From the NCBI GenBank assembly GCA_902777835.1, contig CACYVC010000001.1, positions 95,736 through 133,380 of the forward strand: a stretch of DNA of 37,645 nucleotides, given 5' to 3'. Made by a program: the position numbers and the translations under genes. Below the pieces are notes generated by a model that worked only from the letters and a program-made list of their open reading frames with translations, had not been told where the DNA came from and made no database searches. Of this stretch, positions 17,223 through 25,859 are shown one piece after another. How positions within the stretch are numbered: the first letter of the stretch is position 1; every line of letters begins with the position of its first letter. The stretch is from an uncultured Bacteroidales bacterium (GTDB taxonomy: Bacteria > Bacteroidota > Bacteroidia > Bacteroidales > Muribaculaceae).

Positions 17223-18428
17223 ATGAAAGCTTGTTTCATGGGATTGGGCTATATAGGCCTTCCTACAGCAATAATAGCTGCCAAAAGTGGCATTAATATT
17301 GTTGGAGTTGATATTAACAAAAGGGTTGTGGAACAGACCAATGCCGGTCATCTTCACATTGTGGAGCCAGGAATGGAGGAACTTCTTCAAGAAGTCCTTA
17401 AAAATGGCAAATTCAGGGCTACTTCTCAGCCTGAAGAGTGTGATGCCTATTTTATCGTAGTGCCCACACCATTCAAGGGAGAGCATCAGCCCGATATTTC
17501 CTATGTAGAGAATGCTACCCGCATGGTGCTGCCATTGCTCAAGAGTGGTGACCTCTATGTTATTGAATCAACATCTCCAGTAGGAACAACCGAACATATG
17601 GCGGAATTGATTTTTCAGGAACGTCCAGAACTTAAGGGCAATATTCACATTGCCTATTGCCCAGAACGTGTGCTCCCTGGCAATGTGATTTATGAGCTTG
17701 TAAACAACGACCGTGTGATAGGTGGCATGGATGAAGCCTCTACGTCTCATGCTATTGAGTTTTATTCACAGTTCGTAACTGGCATGCTTCACCGCACCAA
17801 TGCTCGTACTGCTGAATTGTGCAAGCTCACGGAGAATTCTAGTCGCGACGTTCAGATTGCCTTTGCTAATGAGCTGTCGATGATATGTGAACAAGCTGGC
17901 ATTAACGTGTGGGATTTGATTAATCTTGCAAACAAGCATCCACGTGTTAATATTTTGCACCCTGGATGTGGTGTTGGTGGTCATTGCATAGCTGTAGATC
18001 CTTATTTTATTACAGCAGCTTATCCTAAAGAGGCGAGAATAATTGCTCAGGCACGAGAAATAAACAACTACAAAGCGCAGTGGTGTGCCGAAAAGGTGAA
18101 AAATGCTATGCTTGGATTTGAACTTGAGAATCATCGCAAACCAGTAGTTGCAATGATGGGCCTCGCATTCAAACCTAATATTGATGACCTGAGAGAATCT
18201 CCAGCTAAGCGGATCACAACCGAAGTTATGCAGAGCAAGAACAATGCCGATTTTCTTGTTGTTGAGCCCAACATTAAGGAGCATAATGTGTTTAAACTAA
18301 CGCCATATGAAGAAGCGTACGAGAAAGCCGACATAGTCGTGTTTTTGACAGCACATGATGAGTTCAAACTGCTCGATTGGCGTGATGATAAGGTTATCCT
18401 TGACTTCTGTGGCATTTTTAAGAGATAG
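17223..18428 (+). CDS. Nucleotide-sugar dehydrogenase, UDP-ManNAc dehydrogenase type (WecC-like)
   Basis: It oxidises C6 of a UDP-N-acetylhexosamine with NAD (two steps) to the uronic acid, most likely UDP-ManNAc to UDP-ManNAcA. The Rossmann motif MGLGYIGLPTAIIA is at the N-terminus, ITxxSPVGTT-like STSPVGTTE in the middle, and the catalytic stretch HPGCGVGGHCIAVDPYFI has Cys at about residue 255. The IAVDP form is characteristic of the WecC subgroup rather than UDP-glucose dehydrogenase (FPKD). The last part GLAFKPNIDDLRESPAKRI is the UDP-binding domain signature. The frame is open to a TTG at 17205, but the ATG at 17223 begins the family-typical MKACFMGLGYIG. No WecB epimerase is in the window. 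Confidence 0.9.
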   Translation: MKACFMGLGYIGLPTAIIAAKSGINIVGVDINKRVVEQTNAGHLHIVEPGMEELLQEVLKNGKFRATSQPEECDAYFIVVPTPFKGEHQPDISYVENATRMVLPLLKSGDLYVIESTSPVGTTEHMAELIFQERPELKGNIHIAYCPERVLPGNVIYELVNNDRVIGGMDEASTSHAIEFYSQFVTGMLHRTNARTAELCKLTENSSRDVQIAFANELSMICEQAGINVWDLINLANKHPRVNILHPGCGVGGHCIAVDPYFITAAYPKEARIIAQAREINNYKAQWCAEKVKNAMLGFELENHRKPVVAMMGLAFKPNIDDLRESPAKRITTEVMQSKNNADFLVVEPNIKEHNVFKLTPYEEAYEKADIVVFLTAHDEFKLLDWRDDKVILDFCGIFKR

Positions 18429-18511
18429 AAGTAGCAAAATAAACTAGATTACTTCACATTGTGTGCATGAGATAGTTCGGTATTTGTCCAGTTGTTTTTT
18501 TAAGATACTAT

Positions 18512-18519
18512 TAGTTTTG
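18512..18519 (+). promoter_or_regulatory. Possible internal -7 box before the WecA-like gene
   Basis: TAGTTTTG matches TAnnTTTG, 62 nt before the ATG at 18582. A TTG at 18492-18494 is 17 nt upstream, slightly short for a -33. The 153-nt gap has no other clear feature. Confidence 0.4.
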
Positions 18520-18581
18520 GATGCATCTCGTTTCTTATCTAATTGAGATGATTAACTTTATTAGTTTATAATATTGTAATT

Positions 18582-19658
18582 ATGATATCTGCAATTATAA
18601 TAGTTATAATTATAAGTTTTGTTTTATCTGCATTTTTTGTTAAATATATTATAAAATATGCTTATAATCATAATCTATTTGATTTGCACACAAAGAGAAA
18701 AATCCACAAAGGAGATGTTCCAAGATTAGGTGGTGTTGCATTTGTGCCTGTTGCCCTTTTCTCATTCATTTGTGGTTGCATAATTCTTGGAAATAAAGGA
18801 ATTATTTCTATAGATAATGTTAAGCCCATTATTGGTTTAGTTGTGGCGGTAGTTATCATGTATGTTTTTGGCGTGGCCGATGATATAAAAGGCCTACGTT
18901 ATCGCACAAAGTTCATATACCAATTTGTCGTGGGTATTGTTTTGTGTCTAACAGGTTTTTTGTTAAATAATTTCAATGGACTGTTGGGATTATATGATCT
19001 TCCCTTTTCGTTTGGAATGTGTGTTTCAGTATTCTTAATAATTTACAGCATTAACGCTTTTAATTTTATTGATGGAATAGATGGTTTGTCATCAAGTATT
19101 GCAATTCTGTCTTTTGTATATTATTCGGTGATACTGTATCTTAACGGTAACTACATATTTCTTCTTCCAATATCATTTATAGGAGTATTATTGCCATTCT
19201 TCTATTTTAACTTTTATGGAAAGGCATTACGTAATAACAAAACATTCATGGGAGACACTGGTTCTACTGTGCTCGGGATGGTGTTGTGCGTGTTGGCTAT
19301 AGTAATCAACGGAGATCCCAAAACATCTGTACTGTTACATAAGAATTCTTTTATAGTTGCCTTTGCACCTTTAATGTTGCCTTGCTTTGATGTTGTTAAT
19401 GTGGTCTTATATCGCTTAATTAAGGTCCGAAATCCTTTTAAAGCTGATAACAATCATTTTCATCACAAGTTGATTAGGCTAGGTCTTCCCCAACACTCAA
19501 CACTAGTTGTAGAGTTAATAGTATTTTTGTTTATTACAGGATTCTCAATATATTTATCAAGTTATGTGGGCATTACAGTTGTTATGGCTATTATGCTTAT
19601 GGCTTGGTTAGCAGTGAATACTATCATTACGAATCTTCTAGAAAAAAAAGATCGGTAA
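18582..19658 (+). CDS. Undecaprenyl-phosphate GlcNAc/HexNAc-1-phosphate transferase (WecA/MraY family)
   Basis: This polytopic inner-membrane enzyme starts glycan synthesis by putting a sugar-1-phosphate on undecaprenyl phosphate. Its 358 aa hold about 10-11 membrane helices. Motifs in order: DLHTKRKIHKGDVPRLGGVAF (residues about 34-54), the Mg-binding ADDIKGLRYRTKFIYQ with Asp100-Asp101, NAFNFIDGIDGLSS (about 158-171), FMGDTGSTVLG, and the His-rich loop NHFHHKLIRLGLP (about 290). These match the WecA/TagO branch. Codon use becomes visibly AT-rich from here onward compared with the genes upstream, suggesting separate ancestry. It is the likely initiating transferase of the locus. Confidence 0.93.
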   Translation: MISAIIIVIIISFVLSAFFVKYIIKYAYNHNLFDLHTKRKIHKGDVPRLGGVAFVPVALFSFICGCIILGNKGIISIDNVKPIIGLVVAVVIMYVFGVADDIKGLRYRTKFIYQFVVGIVLCLTGFLLNNFNGLLGLYDLPFSFGMCVSVFLIIYSINAFNFIDGIDGLSSSIAILSFVYYSVILYLNGNYIFLLPISFIGVLLPFFYFNFYGKALRNNKTFMGDTGSTVLGMVLCVLAIVINGDPKTSVLLHKNSFIVAFAPLMLPCFDVVNVVLYRLIKVRNPFKADNNHFHHKLIRLGLPQHSTLVVELIVFLFITGFSIYLSSYVGITVVMAIMLMAWLAVNTIITNLLEKKDR

Positions 19659-19765
19659 GGCCAGTTTTTATTTATAAAAGACAGATTTGTTAAGAGAGAG
19701 TTGGATTGTAATAATTCAAATCTTATTGTTACTGATTTCCCCTTTGGTAAGAGTAATATAATTAG

Positions 19766-20935
19766 ATGTTATTAAGCCTATTGGTTTATAGTTTGACAGG
19801 TGCCATCTTGTTTTTTCTAGGATGGCATGTCAACAAACGAGAGCAAGAATCTCTGATTCAAGGTGGTACTACACTGCCTTTTTATAGCTGGGAGATATTG
19901 CTGTCGTTAATTGTTTTTTCTGTCATAGCAGGCGCACGTTATCACACTGGTTATGACCATGCTATGTACCTTGATCAGTATCTTCATTTGCAAGAGACAG
20001 GAGATTTTAGCCGTCAAAATTTTGAATATGGCTTTGAATGGATTTCTAAATTATTTGCTTGGTGTAATATTCATTATTTTTTCTATTTCGCATTTTGGGC
20101 AATATTGCAGATCGGATTTCTTTATTTTGGACTACGACACCATAAGCAATTATTGTGCTGGGTGGCACTGGGTATTATGCTGGGGCCGTACTTTGTAAGT
20201 TGGATGAACTCAGTGCGACAAAGTGTTGTGGTATGTGTTTTTGTTGCTTTAATCCCTCTAATTCGCGACCGCAAGTTTCTTCTATATGCCTTAATAGTAG
20301 TTCTGTGTGCATTCTTGCACAAATCATCGTTGATGTTGTTGCCAGTATTTTTAATTTGCTTCATTAATATAAAAGATAAGTCGCCAAGCAAATGGTTTTT
20401 TCTAGGCATATTAGCTGTGTGTGTGCTAGTTGGCTCTTTTCCATTTTGGACAGAATATTTTACTAATTTTCAGTGGTTTATAGAGTTGACAGGTTATAGC
20501 AATTACGGTAATCTTGATGACCCAAATGTGGGAGGAACAATGAGAATGGTTGAATGGGGGCCACTTCGTATATCTGTTCTATTAAGTAATATTGCGATTA
20601 TTTGGTTTTATCCACAATTGAAATCTTACTTTAAAGACGACAATTTGTTGCCATATTATTTTATGTTGGCTTTTATTGGCATTTGTTTTAGTAACTTGTT
20701 GATGAACACAACTCATTTTATTCTGCGGCCTGTGGATTATTTCTTGATATTTAATCTTATAATGACATCTTATCTACTTTGTTATTTGTATAGGTCAAAA
20801 AAAATTATAGCATTATCTTTAGTTGTAATTATAAATTTCAGTTATTTCTTTGTGGCAGTGATGAAAGCGGTATATTTCCCTTTAAAAACCTCTGTGCCAT
20901 ATCTTTATCATTTATTTTTTTGCCCATCATTATAA
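19766..20935 (+). CDS. EpsG-family membrane protein, probable polysaccharide polymerase (Wzy role)
   Basis: This 389 aa protein has about 10 hydrophobic helices. Family landmarks of EpsG are visible: GARYHTGYDHAMYLDQYLHLQ (R-x3-G-x-D-x3-Y) near residues 52-72, EYGFEWISKLF (the E-x-G-(Y/F)-x-x-(L/F) motif) near 90, and WMNSVRQSVVVCVFVALIPLIRDRKFLLYALIVVLCAFLHKSSLMLLP near 150-195 (N-x-x-RQ and H-K/x-S). EpsG proteins are thought to polymerise repeat units like Wzy. The gene sits 107 nt after the WecA-like gene and 9 nt before a GT2, in an AT-rich run. Polymerase function is inferred by family only. Confidence 0.85.
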   Translation: MLLSLLVYSLTGAILFFLGWHVNKREQESLIQGGTTLPFYSWEILLSLIVFSVIAGARYHTGYDHAMYLDQYLHLQETGDFSRQNFEYGFEWISKLFAWCNIHYFFYFAFWAILQIGFLYFGLRHHKQLLCWVALGIMLGPYFVSWMNSVRQSVVVCVFVALIPLIRDRKFLLYALIVVLCAFLHKSSLMLLPVFLICFINIKDKSPSKWFFLGILAVCVLVGSFPFWTEYFTNFQWFIELTGYSNYGNLDDPNVGGTMRMVEWGPLRISVLLSNIAIIWFYPQLKSYFKDDNLLPYYFMLAFIGICFSNLLMNTTHFILRPVDYFLIFNLIMTSYLLCYLYRSKKIIALSLVVIINFSYFFVAVMKAVYFPLKTSVPYLYHLFFCPSL

Positions 20936-20944
20936 TATTCAATT

Positions 20945-21955
20945 ATGAATCAGTTTAATGACATAAAGGTGTCGATTATCGTTCCTATTTATAATGCGGC
21001 ACTTTATCTTGAACAATGTATTAGGTCCCTAATGATGCAGACACATCAGAATATTGAATTTTTATTTATTGATGATGCCTCAAATGATAACAGTAAAGAT
21101 CTGCTTAGTTCATTGCTAGACCAATACTCATCACGCAGGACACAGTGCAAGATCATTGAGAATAAAGAGAATAAAGGTGTCGCTTTTTGTAGGCGATTGG
21201 GCATGAAGAATGCAACAGGTGACTATATTATTCATGTTGATAGTGATGACTATGTTGCTCCTGATTTTATTGAAAGAATGCTCACTAAAGCACTTGAAAC
21301 ACAAAGCGATGTCGTCATCTGTAATTTTTCTAAAGTCTATGAAAAAAAGATAAAGGTCAATTCCTATTTTCAAGAATTAGGGCGTAGCGAACTTATTAAA
21401 CGATTACTAATTGGAACTGCACATAATGCATTATGGAACAAACTTGTTAAACGTTCAATAATAGCAGATAATGACCTTTATCCTAATGACAGTTTTCGAC
21501 TCTTAGAAGATAAGTCAATTACATTCAGAATAATTTATTTTGCTAACAATGTTGTTTTTATAAACGAGCCTCTATATTTTTATCGGAAGAGAGATAATTC
21601 ACTTACTGACATCAATCAGCGTGTATTGATGCCAATGCTTAAATCTTTGCTTAGGCTTGTTGATGACTTTTTCAGTACTTATCCAAGCGATGAAACAATT
21701 GAAAGTGGAATAAAAGCATTTAAGGTGGGAGCCGCTGGTTCGTTACTAATCTATAAACCAGAAGATGAAGATTTAAAAATTTTAATAAAAGAGATGCCAA
21801 TGTCAATTATTAAGACCAACACTTATATACCATTCTATTATAGAATAGCATTATATGCTCAAAAACTTGGTATGCCGTGGGTCGTATCTATTATAAGGAA
21901 AATCATTGACATACACTCTGGGTATAATAAGTGTAATAATACTGAAGTTCAGTAA
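20945..21955 (+). CDS. Family 2 glycosyltransferase
   Basis: This cytosolic GT-A fold transferase (336 aa) uses a nucleotide sugar to extend the lipid-linked glycan. The N-terminus VSIIVPIYNAALYLEQCIRSLMMQTHQNIEFLFIDDASNDNS is the classic GT2 nucleotide-binding start. GDYIIHVDSDDYVAPDFIE near residue 100 holds the metal-binding DxD (DSDD). LWNKLVKRSIIADN and LLEDKSITFRIIY (ED motif) occupy the acceptor half. The C-terminus lacks membrane helices. Donor and linkage cannot be read from sequence. It starts 9 nt after the EpsG-like gene and is 30 nt before the next ORF. Confidence 0.92.
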   Translation: MNQFNDIKVSIIVPIYNAALYLEQCIRSLMMQTHQNIEFLFIDDASNDNSKDLLSSLLDQYSSRRTQCKIIENKENKGVAFCRRLGMKNATGDYIIHVDSDDYVAPDFIERMLTKALETQSDVVICNFSKVYEKKIKVNSYFQELGRSELIKRLLIGTAHNALWNKLVKRSIIADNDLYPNDSFRLLEDKSITFRIIYFANNVVFINEPLYFYRKRDNSLTDINQRVLMPMLKSLLRLVDDFFSTYPSDETIESGIKAFKVGAAGSLLIYKPEDEDLKILIKEMPMSIIKTNTYIPFYYRIALYAQKLGMPWVVSIIRKIIDIHSGYNKCNNTEVQ

Positions 21956-21985
21956 AGATAAAACTGTTTATTTAAAGAATCAATA

Positions 21986-23335
21986 ATGAATTTGCTTCGT
22001 ATTTGGGGAACAAGAAAGTTCTTTAGTATTGCAGCCATATACTATCTGTTGTTATTAACTCTATTCTTTTTTACACAAAAAAGTAGGGTCCCCGATTCTT
22101 CTTTAGTGCTCATGCAAATACTAGGTATGGGTTTGCTTGTTTTTTTCTCATTATTGTATGATAAACATTCAATATCTAAAACGATATTGATTGTTGTGAT
22201 TTTTCAGTTGATTTGTAGTTTTGGACTCCGATATTTTAATATAGATTATTTTAATAATCCGTTAGGTTATAGGCCATATGATGCACTACTTTACCACAGA
22301 TATGGTTCGCATATAGAACTATCATTGTTTGGATTTATCAAATATTTGAATGTACTAGAGGTTCGTTTGGATGATATGGGTTTTCCTCTTATTATTTTTC
22401 TAGTATATCATTTGTCTGGAGATCCTGTGACTGGTATTCATCTACTTGTTCTTTTTAATGTGATAGCTATATCAATATCGAGCTATTATTTATACAAGAT
22501 ATCGAATTTATTCTTTGAGAAAGAAATTTCATGTTTTATTACTTTCTTCTGGGGAACTGAATTATATGCAGTATATACTGCGTCGGCAGGATTGAAGGAG
22601 AATTTTATGATAATGTTTATTGTCATTGCTATTTATTATATTATACTAGTAAATAGACGGATGTTCATAAAAAATATCATTTGTGCAGTTTTGTTCTCGC
22701 TGCCACTTCTTTTATTCAGGTCATCTGTTTTTTATATGTTGATCGCCGTTTTGCTGTTTATTGTTGCCCTACGATTACCAATAGTAAAGCAATATTTTTA
22801 TGTATATATATTTTTGATTACGCTTTTAGCATGTATATATTACTATCAAATAATTGACCAGTTGGCAATGCAACTAGGTTATAGCAATGATTTTTTAGAA
22901 ATATTAGTTGATAGAAAAGTCCGTCGCCAAGGAAATATGACATTTATTATGAACTATTTGGCTTCGGTTGTTGGTCCTTTACCCAATCTGATTTCTGATG
23001 ACATAGTAAAGCGTAACTTCATTACTTTATATAGTTTCTCATCGTTATGTAAAGTGTTTTATTCATTCTTCTTTATATATGGTGTTTATGGCATCTTCAA
23101 GAAAAAACATTATGAATTGATAGGTGTATTTATTTTTTGGTTGTTGGATACAGCAATGCTTGATTTAACATTGTTTGCGCAGCATGATCGTTATCAATGG
23201 TCGCATATTCCGTTTACTATTATTCTTGCAATTTATGGACTAAAATGCTGGAAAGAAAATCGTCATATTTTGAGTTGGGATCGATGGTATATGGTTATTG
23301 CATTTTTAATCATTATAATATTCAATCTAAGGTAA
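21986..23335 (+). CDS. Polytopic membrane protein of unknown function in the glycan operon
   Basis: This 449 aa, very hydrophobic protein has roughly 11-12 predicted helices, beginning with a helix after RIWGTRKFF. A large extracytoplasmic-looking loop lies between helices 3 and 4 (YFNIDYFNNPLGYRPYDALLYHRYGSHIELS). GLKENFMIMFIVIAIYYIILVNRRMF is followed by hydrophobic runs, and a C-terminal region contains DLTLFAQHDRYQWSHIPFTIILAIYG. The loop-then-membrane plan resembles Wzy polymerases and GT-C (GT39/83-like) transferases, but I see no decisive motif. Because an EpsG-like candidate polymerase is already present, this could be a second polymerase or a lipid-linked-sugar transferase. The gene is among the most AT-rich in the window. 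Confidence 0.75.
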   Translation: MNLLRIWGTRKFFSIAAIYYLLLLTLFFFTQKSRVPDSSLVLMQILGMGLLVFFSLLYDKHSISKTILIVVIFQLICSFGLRYFNIDYFNNPLGYRPYDALLYHRYGSHIELSLFGFIKYLNVLEVRLDDMGFPLIIFLVYHLSGDPVTGIHLLVLFNVIAISISSYYLYKISNLFFEKEISCFITFFWGTELYAVYTASAGLKENFMIMFIVIAIYYIILVNRRMFIKNIICAVLFSLPLLLFRSSVFYMLIAVLLFIVALRLPIVKQYFYVYIFLITLLACIYYYQIIDQLAMQLGYSNDFLEILVDRKVRRQGNMTFIMNYLASVVGPLPNLISDDIVKRNFITLYSFSSLCKVFYSFFFIYGVYGIFKKKHYELIGVFIFWLLDTAMLDLTLFAQHDRYQWSHIPFTIILAIYGLKCWKENRHILSWDRWYMVIAFLIIIIFNLR

Positions 23336-23359
23336 GTGTTTTTAGCTGTTTTGCTAAAT

Positions 23360-24421
23360 ATGGAGAATACTAAAAATATTGCTAAAAAAAACCGAGTGCT
23401 TATTATTGGACCTGCACCACAAAATACGGGAGGTGTGTCAATACATATTAGACGATTGATCAATATGATTAAAGACTATGTCACGATTGATTTTGTTGAT
23501 GAAGGACGAAAACATTGGGATGGTATTTTTAATCTTAGAACACTTAATTTGTATAAATATCTACACAAAATAGTTAAAGCCGATGTGGTATATATCAATA
23601 GTAGTGTATTTATTCTGCGATTAGGTAATATATTGGCAAGCAAATTGTTCTTTCGTAAAACTATTGTTACTATACACCGTGATTTAACAATAGAAAAACA
23701 AAAAAAAATAACAATTGCAGCATTAAAGCTGTGTGATAGAGTAATTGTTGTTAATGATAAAACTTTTGATTTCTTAAAGAATCATATTAATAAAAACAAG
23801 TTGCATCTCATTCCCGCTTTTTTGCCTCCTATTATGGACGAAGAACCTGAATTACCTTTACATGTAAAAGAGTGGGTAAATAATGCGCGTAAGTGTCATG
23901 ACTCTATTTTAATGGTTTCTAACGCATCAAAACTTGTACTACACAATGGGGCAGATCTTTATGGCTTAGATATGTGCATTGATTTGATATCGAAGTTATT
24001 TGAGATGGGTAAAGATAATTTTTACTTGATTTTTATTGTCATAGTTAACTCAGATAAGCAAAGGCTAATGTTAGAGGACTATAAAAAGTTGGTTGCAGAG
24101 GCCAAACTCCAGAAAAGAATTTTGATTATAGATGAGCCATTATCTTTTGTGCGCCTTATAACAATTTCAGACATTATTTTGCGTACGACAAATACTGATG
24201 GTGATGCAATATCCATCCGTGAGGGACTTTTTTTTGGGAAAAAAGTAATAGCAAGTGATGTTGTCAAACGACCAGAAGGCGTGCTTACTTTTAAAACTCG
24301 TGACATCAATAGTCTTATTAACGTAGTACTATCAAACGTAACAGATAATACGAATATCCCCACTATTGAACAGGTTGATTACATTAAATTATATTCGAGC
24401 ATTTTAGGATTTAATTTATAG
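23360..24421 (+). CDS. Glycosyltransferase, GT4-like (GT-B fold)
   Basis: The predicted cytosolic transferase has about 353 aa. The N-terminal domain starts RVLIIGPAPQNTGGVSIHIRRLINMI (the GGxxxH/RR loop of GT4 enzymes). The C-terminal domain has ILMVSNASKLVLHNGADLYGLDMCIDLI, and RTTNTDGDAISIREGLFFGKKVIASDV, which is the E-x7-E-like donor site (here SIREGLFFGKKVIASD). The frame is open to a GTG at 23336, directly after the previous stop, but the ATG at 23360 (MENTKNIAKK) is the better start. Donor sugar unknown. It ends the uninterrupted AT-rich run that began with the WecA-like gene. Confidence 0.85.
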   Translation: MENTKNIAKKNRVLIIGPAPQNTGGVSIHIRRLINMIKDYVTIDFVDEGRKHWDGIFNLRTLNLYKYLHKIVKADVVYINSSVFILRLGNILASKLFFRKTIVTIHRDLTIEKQKKITIAALKLCDRVIVVNDKTFDFLKNHINKNKLHLIPAFLPPIMDEEPELPLHVKEWVNNARKCHDSILMVSNASKLVLHNGADLYGLDMCIDLISKLFEMGKDNFYLIFIVIVNSDKQRLMLEDYKKLVAEAKLQKRILIIDEPLSFVRLITISDIILRTTNTDGDAISIREGLFFGKKVIASDVVKRPEGVLTFKTRDINSLINVVLSNVTDNTNIPTIEQVDYIKLYSSILGFNL

Positions 24422-24820
24422 TATCGGTTTACTATTTTTTTGTTAATTGTATGTATGTTGATTTTTGCTTCTTGTTTTTATATCTTAAATCATAAACATA
24501 TTGTAGTCTGAGAAAATTTTCTTTAGTTTTAAGGGTCTTATTCATATGATTTTATGGTTGATTATTTTTTTCTATATTTTGGTTTTAATCTGTTTCGGGA
24601 CAAAAGTTGTAGATGGATATAATGTCAACTGATTTTAAGAGGCTCAAATTAACAATAAAAATGATGAAATCTCATTTTTATTTATACAATATGTTATTAG
24701 GTAATATATAATATTTATAACTTCTATAATTATAGGTACTTTATATTTCTGTGATGTTTTATTCTTCAAATAAAAAGGAAGATATAATTGCATAGTTTAA
24801 GTAATTGTATAATTAATAAA
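24422..24820. other. AT-rich intergenic region with a long AT hairpin
   Basis: About 400 nt without a convincing gene. It contains a perfect 11-bp inverted repeat, AATAAAAATGA (24654-24664) with TCATTTTTATT (24672-24682), loop TGAAATC, which might end transcription of the preceding operon. Only a 28-codon hydrophobic ORF (24546-24632) was seen and I do not call it. No clear TAnnTTTG promoter was found before 24821. Confidence 0.5.
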
Positions 24821-25834
24821 ATGAAGATTTGGTTTGATTTGACTAATTCGCCACATGTTCAATTCTTCCGTCAAATGATTGGAGAACTTCAAGATGAAGG
24901 GAATGAGGTCGTAATTACAAGTCGCAATGCTGCTAACACCACCGAACTTCTTGACCTTTATGGTATGGACTATACTCTTGTGGGAAAGTCATATGGAAAG
25001 AAGTTGAGGAATAAAATTCTAGGGAACATAGTTCGGGTAAAAGACCTGGTAAAATTTATTAAGAAGAATAAGATAGATGCAGCGATATCTCAAAGTTCTT
25101 TTACCAGTGCTATAGCAGGACGACTGGCAGGTGTCCCCACTATTTATACTAATGATAACGAGCATGCTATGGGCAACAAAATTAGCTTCATTTGTGCTCA
25201 CACGATTTTTATTCCAGAGTTCATCCCTGTCAAGAGTGTTACTAATTTGCTTGTAAGTAGTAAAAAGGTTTTACAGTATCCAGGTGTGAAAGAGGGAATA
25301 TACTTATGGAAAAAATATAGTAATTTTGTGCCTCAAGAGCATTCAACAAAGAAGATATATTACCGTCCAGAGCCATATTTCGCACAGTACTATAAAGGAA
25401 AGACCAATGTTCTTGATGATGCTCTGGTTGAACTCAAGCGCGATTTTGAGATTATAATACTTCCGCGTGATAATAATCAGCGTCAGCATTTTTGTGATGA
25501 AAAATTCAAAGGCATAAAGGTGTGCCAGCAGCCTATGACATTTGATGAGATTGCCGCTGATTGTTCATTGTTTATTGGAGCAGGTGGCACTATGACCCGC
25601 GAGATGGCAGTGATAGGAGTTCCCACAGTGTCAATATATCAAGATGCATTGCTCGATGTTGACCGTTTTCTGATATCTGAAGGTCTAATGCTGCACAATC
25701 CCAACCTAGATGCTCAACAAATTAGAGAAATAATGGATAAAGCACAAGCTAAACCCTCTGATGTTTCTTTATTGAATAAGGGAAAAGAGGCTTATAATCA
25801 AATAAAGAATTGTTTACTGAACCGAACAAAATAA
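24821..25834 (+). CDS. DUF354 domain-containing protein (GT-B-like)
   Basis: From the ATG at 24821 the product is 337 aa, starting MKIWFDLTNSPHVQFFRQMI. That opening (WxDxxNSPHVxFF), and DLYGMDYTLVGKSYGKKLRNKI, are the DUF354 signature. The frame extends to a TTG at 24788 but the added residues are not family-like. The C-terminal half has ILPRDNNQ, IAADCSLFIGAGGTMTREMAVIGVPTVSIYQ, which looks like the nucleotide-sugar-binding half of GT-B enzymes and UDP-GlcNAc 2-epimerases. DUF354 has no firmly established reaction known to me. It forms a co-directional trio with the next two genes (26 and 29 nt gaps). Confidence 0.85.
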   Translation: MKIWFDLTNSPHVQFFRQMIGELQDEGNEVVITSRNAANTTELLDLYGMDYTLVGKSYGKKLRNKILGNIVRVKDLVKFIKKNKIDAAISQSSFTSAIAGRLAGVPTIYTNDNEHAMGNKISFICAHTIFIPEFIPVKSVTNLLVSSKKVLQYPGVKEGIYLWKKYSNFVPQEHSTKKIYYRPEPYFAQYYKGKTNVLDDALVELKRDFEIIILPRDNNQRQHFCDEKFKGIKVCQQPMTFDEIAADCSLFIGAGGTMTREMAVIGVPTVSIYQDALLDVDRFLISEGLMLHNPNLDAQQIREIMDKAQAKPSDVSLLNKGKEAYNQIKNCLLNRTK

Positions 25835-25859
25835 ATATCAAAATACTGATTTTAATATT

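Noticed and set aside
24546-24632. 28-codon ORF encoding a hydrophobic peptide in the long AT-rich gap
   Set aside because: Hydrophobic codons are expected by chance in T-rich sequence; no promoter or family support.
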